From Magnetococcales bacterium (lineage in GTDB: Bacteria > Pseudomonadota > Magnetococcia > Magnetococcales > UBA8363): a stretch of 18,700 nucleotides of DNA. The stretch is taken from the NCBI GenBank assembly GCA_015232865.1, contig JADFYU010000046.1, positions 1 to 18,700 on the forward strand, read 5' to 3'. A program made the position numbers and the translations under genes. Shown here one piece after another: positions 7,268-14,925 of this stretch. The stretch's first letter is position 1; every line of letters starts with the position of its first letter. Below the pieces are notes generated by a model. It did no database searches. It saw only the letters and a list, made by a program, of their open reading frames with translations, and was not told the origin of the DNA.

Positions 7268-9247
7268 TTACTCGCCAGCGTTTTTGTGCCAAGTGCGGTG
7301 TTCCGTCGGCTTCACTCCCGCATCAATACGGACTTTCATTTCCACACCATCGACGTTCCAGCCATCCTTCTCTTCCATGAACGGCTCTTCCTGCCCGTCC
7401 AGGTAGCTAACCTCGATACCATCATTTTGATTAGGATCGGCCAGCATGTACCAAGCTTTGGAAGATTTGGCGTCCAAACGGGCATCGGTCACAACCTCCA
7501 TAGTCCCAGCAACCGGGTTAGGTACTTTGCTGTTGCTTTTCGACGGGTCGGTCTCGGACTTCATGAGCGTTTTGGAAATGCCCTCCAAGGCTAGAGGAGC
7601 CAGCAGAATGGATGGACGAATGTTTAGCGTGGCCTCTCCATCCTTCTGTTTCCCCATAGAAACACGTCCTTCCCCTACATTAACGACCGTTGGAGAGGTT
7701 TTGTTGGCTGTGGCGAGATTGCCATGGTCCGCATGGAAAAGGGCTTTGCCATCTGACATATTTGGATTGTCATTGACGACCGCAAAAACCAAATCACCGA
7801 TGGTGCGCTTAGCCGCCCGGCCCATCAGACCGGGCAGTTTTGCCAGTGCGTGAAGATCATCGTTAATGATCATCTGACGAGTCATGGCGAACAACCGCCC
7901 GAAGGTTGCCAGGATGACCGACTCCCCTCGGTCACCGATAGTGCCATAAGTGTATTCGGCTCCTTCCCGAACCTGGGGAAGAACACCAAAAGTACCAATG
8001 CCAACTCTGGTGGCTGCTTTAAAATCAGTCAGAACGCCTTTGGTGGTGATTTGCTGATAGACCTCATCAACCTCCTCAAATCCTCGCAACATCGATTTTC
8101 TGGCTGCGTTCGATAGGACATTGGTAAAATCGGATGTGGAGTGAGTAAAGGCACGACCAACAACATCCATTTTACTCATGTGGGAGGTATTGATTCCGCT
8201 CAGTTCAAGAGATTTTCTAGCCAGCTCAAGAAGGGTGTACCCTCGGAAATGGTTACCGTCCGAATGGTCTAATTTCACAAACCCGGCACGAACCATAATG
8301 GCCGATTCAGCACCCATGCGGAATTTGTCGGTGTCCGTTTGCCCCATCTCGGCACGAGTAGCGGCTTGATGATCTCCCGTTGGAGTAATTCCTTTTCCGA
8401 GTACATCAAGAAAGGCTTTTCGGGCCATGTCGGGGGTCATTTGCTGATTGGCCAGGAAGGAGTCCATCGTGGCACGATGTAGCTCCCCATACGGTTTAAA
8501 CATTGCTCGGACGGCATCCTGTCGAACCTGCTCCTGTGCCAGGGCTTCCTTTGCGGCACGTTTGGCAATCTGAGCCTCGTTGACAGGAGAGCCCCCCTCA
8601 GAACGGGTTACTTCCTCTAAGGGTGGAGTCTGTTTTTTCGTATCTTTCGTGACTGCTTGCGGCATGTTCAGTTCCTCTCTGTTCAGGTCGGTTATTTGAT
8701 AGTTTTCACTTCGACCGACACCGACCGATTGATCGGCAGGAACGGTCACAAGAGATACTTCCATGGGCAACCAACTGGTTACCCGGTATTCGTCAGGGCC
8801 TTCTTTGTTGGCTTTGGTCAGGGTCCGTTCCAGGATCTTGTAGCCAACAGAAACGTTCCTGAGAATTTTGTTTTTAACGTCACTCCAAATGGTATCAACA
8901 TGGCTCCCTTGGCTAAGCCTGACGGTTGCAAAGCCTTTATTGCCCTCAGTCCACGCCTTTTCCACCACACCGATAAAATTCTCTCTGGTAAATCTGTCGT
9001 GGTTAAAAAGCAGGGGCGCACCATCAGACAAACGGGAAAGATCAATTTCCCCGACATCATGCCCAAGGGTCTCCATCCAGGGATCATCAAACCAGCTTGC
9101 CCGTAGGTATGGCTCATCGCTTGAGAAAGAGAGGGTAAAAGACCGGTTCTCCTCATCCATCCCTACAATGGTTGCGCCATCGTCGGCACGGAGTAAAACC
9201 CCATCAATCCGTTGCTTTTTTTGAGTGTCATTTGCTACTTGAGGCAT
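7268..9247 (-). CDS. Prohead protease / major capsid protein fusion
   Basis: This 659-residue polypeptide combines two head functions. Residues about 12-190 resemble the HK97-type prohead protease: LLFNHDR supplies a likely catalytic His83, ILRNVSVGYK a likely catalytic Ser133, and MEVSLVTVPAD an acidic residue (Glu163 or Asp172). A Lys/Ala-rich, helical linker (about 200-270) may act as an internal scaffold. The remainder resembles Mu gpT-like major capsid proteins, with GYTLLELARKSLELSG and ALFHADHGNLA. Such fusions are known in several phage groups. The start is ATG 9247 with GGAGGG 4-5 nt upstream; an in-frame TTG 51 nt earlier would run through a terminator hairpin and is rejected. A second ribosome site and ATG at 8665 could produce the capsid half alone. 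Confidence 0.9.
   Translation of the reverse strand: MPQVANDTQKKQRIDGVLLRADDGATIVGMDEENRSFTLSFSSDEPYLRASWFDDPWMETLGHDVGEIDLSRLSDGAPLLFNHDRFTRENFIGVVEKAWTEGNKGFATVRLSQGSHVDTIWSDVKNKILRNVSVGYKILERTLTKANKEGPDEYRVTSWLPMEVSLVTVPADQSVGVGRSENYQITDLNREELNMPQAVTKDTKKQTPPLEEVTRSEGGSPVNEAQIAKRAAKEALAQEQVRQDAVRAMFKPYGELHRATMDSFLANQQMTPDMARKAFLDVLGKGITPTGDHQAATRAEMGQTDTDKFRMGAESAIMVRAGFVKLDHSDGNHFRGYTLLELARKSLELSGINTSHMSKMDVVGRAFTHSTSDFTNVLSNAARKSMLRGFEEVDEVYQQITTKGVLTDFKAATRVGIGTFGVLPQVREGAEYTYGTIGDRGESVILATFGRLFAMTRQMIINDDLHALAKLPGLMGRAAKRTIGDLVFAVVNDNPNMSDGKALFHADHGNLATANKTSPTVVNVGEGRVSMGKQKDGEATLNIRPSILLAPLALEGISKTLMKSETDPSKSNSKVPNPVAGTMEVVTDARLDAKSSKAWYMLADPNQNDGIEVSYLDGQEEPFMEEKDGWNVDGVEMKVRIDAGVKPTEHRTWHKNAGE
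8663..8680 (-). promoter_or_regulatory. Internal ribosome binding site and ATG for a nested capsid-only product
   Basis: On the minus strand AGAGAGGAAC is followed 6-8 nt later by an in-frame ATG at 8665 (Met195 of the fusion). The 465-residue product would lack the protease domain and hold the linker plus capsid domain. The peptide starting at this Met (MPQAVTKDTKKQ) closely mirrors the start of the full protein (MPQVANDTQKKQ). This looks like a former separate gene start kept inside the fusion. The function is inferred. Confidence 0.5.
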
Positions 9248-9270
9248 TTTGCCCTCCACTTTTTTCCCAT

Positions 9271-9293
9271 AAAAAAACCCGCTCAAGGCGGGG
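9271..9293 (-). terminator. Intrinsic terminator between portal and protease-capsid genes
   Basis: On the minus strand a 5-bp GC stem (CCCGC/GCGGG, 5-nt loop) is followed by seven T residues. It lies in the 63-nt gap between the portal stop and the capsid-fusion start. The short stem suggests partial termination. A late antitermination system would be needed for full read-through. Confidence 0.5.
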
Positions 9294-9310
9294 TTCAATC
9301 ATCCAAAATG

Positions 9311-10855
9311 TCAGTTCTTAACCTTTTTTTTTCGCTTCTTTTTTTTTCGCTTCTTTTTTTTGGGCTTTTTCTCTTCATTGTCTTCCGGCGTAGTGGAAAA
9401 CTTCAGTCCCCGTTTTTTATGATCTTTTCTTTCCTGCTCAATTTGATTCAGGACTTTTCGTGGATTTCCACCAGCTTCACGAATTGATTGAGTCTGACTC
9501 TTGACCCCGATATCGATATTTTTCCCTCTACTGTTAGCCTCTTTGTTAGGGTCAATCTCAGGCATCGCTGGCGGGAAGTATTCCGCATCGTAGATGGTTT
9601 GAAGATCGATATCTTTTGGAACCTTCAACGCTCCAGAAAGGACGGCTGTCCTGATAAATCGTTGATAAATTCGTTGGTCAAACTGGCCGACAAAATGACC
9701 GGTTGCCGCTTTTGCTGGCTCCTTGCTTTCCGACGCTTCTTGACGGCGGGAGGAGTAGTTGCCGTTATAATCTTTGGCAATCGCTGAAAAGGTGGTTCCG
9801 GTTCCGGCTGCAACGGCCCTTAACTGGCTATCTCTAAAGGCCTGTAACCCTGAGTTAGGTCGGTTTGACTTAAAAGTTTCGATCTCTTCCCCAACAGCAA
9901 GATTATCAACCATCGTTCCGGGACGAATAGAAACGTCTCTGTGGGTCCCGCCTGCTACTCCCCCTAAACCATTACCTTTTGCAAACGGACTTTTCCCAGT
10001 GCCTGTGTAATCCGATGTTCTCTTGACATATCCAGCCAAAGCCGCTGCGATCTTTGCCGCCTTTCTTTCTGATTCTTCGTAATCTTTGATGTCTTCCAGC
10101 CGTCCCAAAACCGGCGCAAGAATTGTAACGCCACGAGTTTGCTTGAGACGCTTCACATGCTTCAGGTGAACAATGCTTTCAGACAAAACCCGTTTCACAT
10201 CATGTTTTCTCTGAAAAAAAACGTCTCCAGGATGTGATTTCAGCAGGTGATACGCATTAGGCGTCCCCCAGACCGATATTTCGACGCCTTGAACAATTCC
10301 TTTGCCCTGGTCATTAAAGTCAAACGGGAGCAGATCGGCTTCAATCAACTCGATTGAATATGGAACACGGGTTTTATGATCCAGATTCTTCACATTCCCC
10401 TCAAGGTGTTGAGCTAGGATCTCTCCATCTCGAAACAGGCTCCGAGCTGCGAGGCGTTGGACCATTGGATAGGTCAACTCTCCAGTCACCTCAGGGTGTA
10501 GGCTCCAATCTTGGAACAGATCTAGAGCGAACGAGTTATAATCATCATGCAAGCTGCCATCTTTTTTCCTTGCTTGGGGTTCCGGCATCAACCCAGCACC
10601 AACAGTGCGATTGACAAGGGTGTCTAAAATGCCCACCACTAAATCATGATTTTCATCCAGATATCGAGCTTGAATGCGGAGTTTGTCACCAGCCTGGGCC
10701 ATAACAGCATCACCGCTGCCTCGGTCATTCCGTTTTCTTCTAACCCCTTCAGGCTGGGCGGCATCATAAAGCCGTAGCGCAAAGGATGCCTTGAGTCTGT
10801 TTAATGCCCATCCAGGAGCTATTACAGCCAATACTCTTTCAAAACTATTCATCAT
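9311..10855 (-). CDS. Portal protein, lambda B-like
   Basis: This 514-residue protein is the dodecameric portal through which DNA is packaged and to which the terminase docks. It fits the lambda gpB (Phage_portal_2) family: early LRLYDAAQPEGVRRKR, then LDENHDLVVGILDTLVNRTVGAG, LVQRLAARSLFRDGEILAQ-type helices around residue 130, and SSRRQEASES and VGQFDQRIYQRFI near the end. The start ATG 10855 overlaps the upstream joiner stop by 4 nt (ATGA), and a second ATG follows at once. The C-terminus is unusual: after TTPEDNEEKKP it ends in a run made almost only of Lys with a few Arg, encoded by three A-tracts of 8-9 nt. This tail could contact DNA or be a site of slippage. Confidence 0.94.
   Translation of the reverse strand: MMNSFERVLAVIAPGWALNRLKASFALRLYDAAQPEGVRRKRNDRGSGDAVMAQAGDKLRIQARYLDENHDLVVGILDTLVNRTVGAGLMPEPQARKKDGSLHDDYNSFALDLFQDWSLHPEVTGELTYPMVQRLAARSLFRDGEILAQHLEGNVKNLDHKTRVPYSIELIEADLLPFDFNDQGKGIVQGVEISVWGTPNAYHLLKSHPGDVFFQRKHDVKRVLSESIVHLKHVKRLKQTRGVTILAPVLGRLEDIKDYEESERKAAKIAAALAGYVKRTSDYTGTGKSPFAKGNGLGGVAGGTHRDVSIRPGTMVDNLAVGEEIETFKSNRPNSGLQAFRDSQLRAVAAGTGTTFSAIAKDYNGNYSSRRQEASESKEPAKAATGHFVGQFDQRIYQRFIRTAVLSGALKVPKDIDLQTIYDAEYFPPAMPEIDPNKEANSRGKNIDIGVKSQTQSIREAGGNPRKVLNQIEQERKDHKKRGLKFSTTPEDNEEKKPKKKKRKKKKRKKKVKN
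9324..9361 (-). repeat. 15-bp tandem repeat of A-tracts at the portal 3' end
   Basis: Three T-tracts on the plus strand (9324-9332, 9339-9347 and 9354-9361; 9, 9 and 8 nt) are separated by the identical hexamer cgcttc, giving a 15-bp period. On the coding strand these are A-tracts encoding Lys-rich residues at the portal C-terminus. Such tracts are prone to polymerase slippage. Confidence 0.8.
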
Positions 10856-11070
10856 CCAAAGCTCACAACGGCGGGCCCGTCTTGTCCAGATTGGCTATTC
10901 ATTTCTTCGGTCAATCTGGTCTCCCACTTCTCACGTCCTTTAATAATTTTATCCAGATCTTCCCGGCCCATCTCCATGCCATTAACTACAACCCTTTTGC
11001 CTCGAAGAACTTTCTTTTCGGCGTTGATATAGAGATCAACCATCTCTTGCATAAGTGCTATATCGGCCAT
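10852..11070 (-). CDS. gpW/DUF6148-like head-tail joining protein
   Basis: This 72-residue protein sits between the large terminase and the portal, the place of lambda gpW. It carries the pattern of the DUF6148 family: a helix ALMQEMVDLYINAEKKVL, the hairpin GKRVVVNGMEM, then a second helix REDLDKIIKGREKWETRL. Helix-hairpin-helix is also the gpW fold. ATG 11070 lies 5 nt after the terminase stop with GGTGA just upstream; a GTG pair at 11082-11077 is an alternative start. The end overlaps the portal start (ATGA), so all three genes are tightly coupled. Confidence 0.75.
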   Translation of the reverse strand: MADIALMQEMVDLYINAEKKVLRGKRVVVNGMEMGREDLDKIIKGREKWETRLTEEMNSQSGQDGPAVVSFG

Positions 11071-11075
11071 GCTAT

Positions 11076-12974
11076 TCACCACTTGTCATAGTATGAGTCT
11101 TTATTAGCTGTTTGGATTTCCTGAGACGTTGACTGATTAATCTGTTCCATCTGTTGCGCCAGATCTTCAAAGTTCAACCCCATATGTTGCTGTGCTATCC
11201 TGACTGCGGCCAACGAATAAACTGAGCAGTCCCAAGCCTCGTTTCGCCTTTGAAATGAGTCCCAAATATGCCGCCATCCGCCTTTAATCCACTTGGCCAC
11301 ACACTCTTCCGCCGTCAATTGTTTGAAATATGTCTCGTCAAACGCATCACTGACCGGCCAATGCCAATACCCAGGCCCTGGTTTGGTGATTTTAAGGCGT
11401 TGATACAGTAAATCTTTGGCTGTATCAGTCCCAATACCGGTCAGGTAAACGCCTTTTACATTCCGTTCCCTGGGCCATGTTGCCACCGGGTTTCCGTAGG
11501 TAGACAATCCTTTAACCGGGACTAAAAATCTTAACCCCATAGCCTTGCTGAAGGCGTTTACCTCATCAGAATAGCTGCCTCCGTGGTCCTGGCAGGCGAG
11601 CGATATATTGAATATCACCCCATCCTTGTTGGTGTATTGCCGCCTAATAACCTTTGCTAATTGGTCCCATATTTCCTGCCTGGATGGATCACCGTAGAGA
11701 CGTTCAAAATCAATACCCCAACGCTCCTCCCCAATCCCCCATCCATCAACCTGGATTTCGAATCGGTCATCTTGGGTATCGATCCCAACGGTCAGATACA
11801 AAACCCCATCGGGTACTTGGGCCTGATAGTGCTCTCGCCTTTCGTATAGCTTGGTATGCTCCAGGCGATCTGACTCGGTTTCCTTCCAGGACTCCCCAAG
11901 AGTCGTATTCACGAACGTTTTCAGGGATGGTCGGTCCCCTTTGATCTCGATAAACTCACGAGCGATCTGTGACCACTCGGTCAATTCGCTGTATATCGTC
12001 CAGATATGAAAGGCTACCGAGTGGGGGGTAGGGGCCAACTCCCCTTCTTTTGTTCTAAAAAGCCCGTCCAGGCCAAGCCAAACACCCTCTTTCGATTGCC
12101 ATCGCCCTTGATTGGCTATCTCTAAATATTCACTCTGGTCAAACGTATCTCCGCAGTGCTTACAGAGATAATAGGCTGTTTCTGGGTCGTTATCCTTCCA
12201 TTTGACCCCATATGGGACATCTTTCCCGCCCCACTTTAGATGATCTAAAATTCCGCACTTTGGGCATGGGACATAAAAACGAAGAAAGATCTTCGCTTGG
12301 TCAGCTCTCTTTTCGATTAGAGAGTTGTCTTTTATTTTTGGGGTAGATCCTGAAATGAATTTTTTATAAACAGAACCTTCGTTCCGTTTTTTAGCTAACT
12401 TATCAGGGCGCCCTTCACCATCAACATCTTTGTCAAATGCGTCTAGCTCATCCAAATAAACAACATCAACAGAAATTCTCCGGTAATTTTTTGCAGACTT
12501 GCCGCCCCGAATAAAAAGAGCACTGCCTGTAAACATCTTCTGGTCGAGAGTGTCGTGACTTGATTTTTTACCGTACCAGGGGGCAACATCTCTTAACGCC
12601 TGGATATCTCGAATCATCGGGCTGAGTTCGGTTTTTACAAACTCAATTGCATCACCATCCACCGGCTGCCATATCGCCTGATTGCGGCGTTTATGAGATG
12701 CAAAATATGCTATTGCGGCCAGGATTATTTTTGTGTAGCCAACACGGGCCGACTTGATAAAATCTAATTCCTCAATGTCGTCGTTACTGATGCAATCTAA
12801 AATTCCAACCTGATACGGGAACGCTTTCCATGATTGCTCAACATAAGACGATTCTTTTGAAAGATAAAAATTTTCCTCTGCCCATTTTGATAGAGATAGA
12901 GGCGGGGGCTTGTAAAATGCTCTTAACCCACTAACCGCCGCTTTTATCAGTACCGACTGAGGACTCATACTCAT
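11076..12974 (-). CDS. Terminase large subunit, lambda GpA-like
   Basis: This 632-residue protein is the packaging ATPase and nuclease. It contains an adenine-binding Q-motif-like FPYQVGILD (residues 52-60), a Walker A-like loop KSARVGYTK at 74-82, and a Walker B VDVVYLDE at 169-176. A zinc ribbon is formed by CPKC (237-240) and CKHC (271-274). The C-terminal nuclease region starts with the strand LTVGIDTQDDRFEIQVDGWG around 394-413, containing a likely metal ligand Asp399. This arrangement is typical of the GpA family, which cuts at cos sites. ATG 12974 is taken as the start; an ATG at 12968 is also possible. The start overlaps the small terminase gene by about 44 nt in another frame. Confidence 0.95.
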   Translation of the reverse strand: MSMSPQSVLIKAAVSGLRAFYKPPPLSLSKWAEENFYLSKESSYVEQSWKAFPYQVGILDCISNDDIEELDFIKSARVGYTKIILAAIAYFASHKRRNQAIWQPVDGDAIEFVKTELSPMIRDIQALRDVAPWYGKKSSHDTLDQKMFTGSALFIRGGKSAKNYRRISVDVVYLDELDAFDKDVDGEGRPDKLAKKRNEGSVYKKFISGSTPKIKDNSLIEKRADQAKIFLRFYVPCPKCGILDHLKWGGKDVPYGVKWKDNDPETAYYLCKHCGDTFDQSEYLEIANQGRWQSKEGVWLGLDGLFRTKEGELAPTPHSVAFHIWTIYSELTEWSQIAREFIEIKGDRPSLKTFVNTTLGESWKETESDRLEHTKLYERREHYQAQVPDGVLYLTVGIDTQDDRFEIQVDGWGIGEERWGIDFERLYGDPSRQEIWDQLAKVIRRQYTNKDGVIFNISLACQDHGGSYSDEVNAFSKAMGLRFLVPVKGLSTYGNPVATWPRERNVKGVYLTGIGTDTAKDLLYQRLKITKPGPGYWHWPVSDAFDETYFKQLTAEECVAKWIKGGWRHIWDSFQRRNEAWDCSVYSLAAVRIAQQHMGLNFEDLAQQMEQINQSTSQEIQTANKDSYYDKW

Positions 12975-13437
12975 CAAGATCTACAGTCATGTTGGCGGCT
13001 AGATTTTGACATTTCACTATCTCTGATTCGATTAAACCGACCTCTACCGACGTTAGCCTGGGGACTCTCCTTTTTACGTTTTGTGGGATAGCCCCTAGGA
13101 TTGCACTGATCTTGGTCCCTATACCCGAAATCAACCACTCCACTAAGTGGATTGGAGCTACTGTCCTGTCAACTTGATCCCGTTTCCTCTCTTTCAGTTC
13201 TGTATCAACCTGGAGATTTCTAGCCCTCTCTTGGGTAAGGTCTAAAGAACCATCATCCTCCATTTTTTCCGGTTCTTTTTTTTTACTCTTTAGAAAATCA
13301 ATATAGGCCCGCCTAGCATCATCGAGAGAATAACCAGCCCGACCTTTATGTTTTGGGAGGACTCCGCTTGAAATTAAATTGCGAACTTGCCGGTCACTTA
13401 GGAATAAATGTTGAGCGACTTCCAGTTGAGTAGCCAT
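12931..13437 (-). CDS. Terminase small subunit, Nu1-like
   Basis: This 168-residue protein has an N-terminal winged helix-turn-helix like lambda Nu1 (QLEVAQHLFLSDRQVRNLIS and the wing GVLPKHKGRAGYSL). A Lys-rich linker follows, then a helical oligomerisation region with ERARNLQVDTELKERKR and a C-terminal segment likely to bind the large subunit. The wHTH recognises the packaging (cos) site. ATG 13437 has GGAG about 9 nt upstream. It is the first gene after a 199-nt non-coding stretch and overlaps the large subunit gene. Confidence 0.92.
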   Translation of the reverse strand: MATQLEVAQHLFLSDRQVRNLISSGVLPKHKGRAGYSLDDARRAYIDFLKSKKKEPEKMEDDGSLDLTQERARNLQVDTELKERKRDQVDRTVAPIHLVEWLISGIGTKISAILGAIPQNVKRRVPRLTSVEVGLIESEIVKCQNLAANMTVDLDEYESSVGTDKSGG

Positions 13438-13636
13438 TTCCGGTTTCTCCAGCTCTTACTCTATAAAGATGGCTGTAAAAATTTCGACATTGATATTATT
13501 TTGTTTTATTTAAATTCCGCTCTAAAACTAAACCGGAAACGGAAATGGGTTTTGAAAAAAAATTCGTAACCAGGGAGAAGTCGACCGCTTGAGGCACCCA
13601 CATACCCACCCCCCTCCAAAGGACCCATGCCGCCTA
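13438..13636. other. Intergenic region, candidate cos site
   Basis: There is no gene in this 199-nt stretch between the small terminase and the DUF6440-like gene. In lambda the cos site lies just before Nu1. The stretch holds an A/T-rich half (13460-13560), a C-rich block near 13605-13620 and an inverted repeat: tttccggttt (13437-13446) and aaaccggaaa (13530-13539), with a second partial copy cggaaatg right after it. These could be small-terminase sites like lambda R sites. No clear sigma70 promoter is recognised. The cos role is inferred from position. Confidence 0.4.
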
Positions 13637-13864
13637 TCATCTGGCATCATTCTTGACTGACATCTGCTTACCATCCGTATCTAGCCTTGGAGTGATGCCT
13701 CCCAACGCCACACTAAGGTATTGCAATCCGGTTTCATGGTCAGTATGGAGTCTCATGTCGTTTTTCTTTCCTTCTGAATGGTCTGTATTGTCACGACCTC
13801 CAAACACTCTGACAACAGTTACGATCAACACCCCCGCAATCAAGCCATAAGCAAAATCCATCAT
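13637..13864 (-). CDS. Small membrane protein with DUF6440-like C-terminus
   Basis: This 75-residue protein has a single N-terminal membrane segment (FAYGLIAGVLIVTVVRVF, residues 4-21) and then a soluble part. The soluble part shows the pattern DHETGLQYLSVALGGITPRL with a nearby TDGKQM, which matches the DUF6440 family (function unknown). ATG 13864 has AGAGGT with a 5-nt spacing; the longer upstream frame lacks a ribosome site. It is the last gene of the lysis block before the packaging region. A spanin role is possible but the coiled coil expected of an i-spanin is missing. Confidence 0.65.
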   Translation of the reverse strand: MMDFAYGLIAGVLIVTVVRVFGGRDNTDHSEGKKNDMRLHTDHETGLQYLSVALGGITPRLDTDGKQMSVKNDAR

Positions 13865-13874
13865 TTCTACCTCT

Positions 13875-14462
13875 CTATTTAGCGGTTGACATAGCCTTGG
13901 CCAAGCCCTCTTCAAACCGATCTGGGAATGACTTGCTGGCTACTTGATCGACCGTATCAGCGAAGGCAAAGGAGGGCTTGACCGTCACTTCATCCTCGAA
14001 CCGATACATCAGCTCCAGTGCCTTCCGTCTGTCATAGCCTAGCCTCTTGTACACGCCTTCCGCATGGCCTGACCGGTTGTCCTTGCGCATATAGAAGTGA
14101 TGCGGTTGTTGTAATAGCTGGCCTGGCCATTTGCTTTTGGGGGTCTTTACTCTTGGGTTGCTTCTTGCCCCAACCGGGACAAAGCTATCTTGCTTAACTC
14201 CGCCCTCTTCCTGAAGGGCCATGAAGTCATGTAGCACTCTTACGGAGCTGACCATGGAACTTTTTGTTGCTGGCTGTGCCCTGATACCCCCTGGCACCCA
14301 CTGCGATCTGATGGTAAACCGCTCTGGCAATTGCCTCTTGATCTCAGCTTGTGCGTCTTTGGCTGTGTAGGTGAGAGCAAGGACTACGGCGAAAGGTAGT
14401 TGTTTCCGAAGTTTGTTGACGTAATCTTCAGACTGTCTGAGGTTTGAATTTGTTGAGAGCAT
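13875..14462 (-). CDS. gpZ-like neck/tail completion protein (tentative)
   Basis: This 195-residue protein resembles the lambda gpZ layout and length (192 residues). The first half has a helix PFAVVLALTYTAKDAQAEI followed by PERFTIRSQWVPGGIRAQPA. The second half has FYMRKDNRSG, KRLGYDRRKAL and FAFADTVDQVASKSFPDRFE, which recalls the gpZ ending. These are pattern comparisons made by eye. The start is ATG 14462, with GAGG 5-6 nt upstream and one base shared with the stop of the micro-ORF before it. A longer frame upstream is a GC-bias artefact. The gene lies in the lysis block, whereas gpZ normally follows FII; no gpZ-like gene exists at that site here. Confidence 0.5.
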   Translation of the reverse strand: MLSTNSNLRQSEDYVNKLRKQLPFAVVLALTYTAKDAQAEIKRQLPERFTIRSQWVPGGIRAQPATKSSMVSSVRVLHDFMALQEEGGVKQDSFVPVGARSNPRVKTPKSKWPGQLLQQPHHFYMRKDNRSGHAEGVYKRLGYDRRKALELMYRFEDEVTVKPSFAFADTVDQVASKSFPDRFEEGLAKAMSTAK

Positions 14463-14566
14463 TAGAGCCTCACCCATCCACCCAAGCCGCCGCCGCAAAG
14501 ACGCACAATCAAGAAGAGGTAAAACGCGATGAGCTGCCTCCAAGCCTTGACCTCGGAGCACTTCAC
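14462..14566 (-). CDS. Hidden 34-residue hydrophobic peptide in the lysis cassette
   Basis: A GTG-initiated frame of 34 codons exactly fills the gap between the XhlA-like gene and the gpZ-like gene. Its GTG overlaps the upstream stop as GTGA, and its TAA overlaps the downstream start as TAATG; these are the same junction types used throughout this operon. The peptide has a basic N-terminus, a hydrophobic segment LIAFYLFLIV, then a Cys followed by Gly-rich residues and WVRL. It could be a small membrane peptide such as a pinholin or a minimal Rz1-like lipoprotein, though the residues before the Cys do not form a classical lipobox. No strong ribosome site precedes the GTG, so translation would depend on coupling. 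Confidence 0.45.
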   Translation of the reverse strand: MKCSEVKAWRQLIAFYLFLIVRLCGGGLGGWVRL

Positions 14567-14925
14567 GGTTTGGCCGCAAACCAATTATACGCCTGCGCAA
14601 ACCCAGTCGTAACCAAACCAATGGCCAAAGCCCAGAATCCTTTGGCAACATAACCAACCACCTTTGACCGCTCCTCAACTACAGTCCTGGTTATGGCATT
14701 ATCGCTGTTAAGTGATGTTGTGAGGCTGCCTATTGCTTGAGTCAGTCCTTTGACTTCCTGGGTATTCTCGCTGACCATATTTGTAAGTATTTCAATTTTT
14801 ACCAATGATTCGGTGGTTTTGGCGTCGTTTTGGCGGATGTACCCGTCGTGGGTTTTGAGTCTGGCCTCGGCAGATAAAAACCGACGCTCACATTGGGGGA
14901 GAACATGCCTTTGATCTGTGGTCAT
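14563..14925 (-). CDS. XhlA-like coiled-coil membrane protein (lysis accessory)
   Basis: This 120-residue protein has a helical, likely coiled-coil body (about residues 35-85, KTTESLVKIEILTNMVSENT onward) and a single C-terminal membrane helix (VAKGFWALAIGLVTTGFAQA, about 93-112). That topology is shared with haemolysin XhlA-like phage lysis proteins that work with a holin. It sits directly after the holin gene with a 4-nt ATGA overlap. The role in lysis is inferred from topology and place. Confidence 0.6.
   Translation of the reverse strand: MTTDQRHVLPQCERRFLSAEARLKTHDGYIRQNDAKTTESLVKIEILTNMVSENTQEVKGLTQAIGSLTTSLNSDNAITRTVVEERSKVVGYVAKGFWALAIGLVTTGFAQAYNWFAAKP

Noticed and set aside
9248..9298. 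TTG start adding 17 residues to the protease-capsid fusion
   Set aside because: The extension is encoded by the terminator hairpin; ATG 9247 has a strong ribosome site.
13875..14678. Longer gpZ-like protein starting at 14678
   Set aside because: The extra N-terminus is Arg/Leu-rich, lies over the XhlA-like gene and has no homologous pattern; the ribosome site at 14462 is better.
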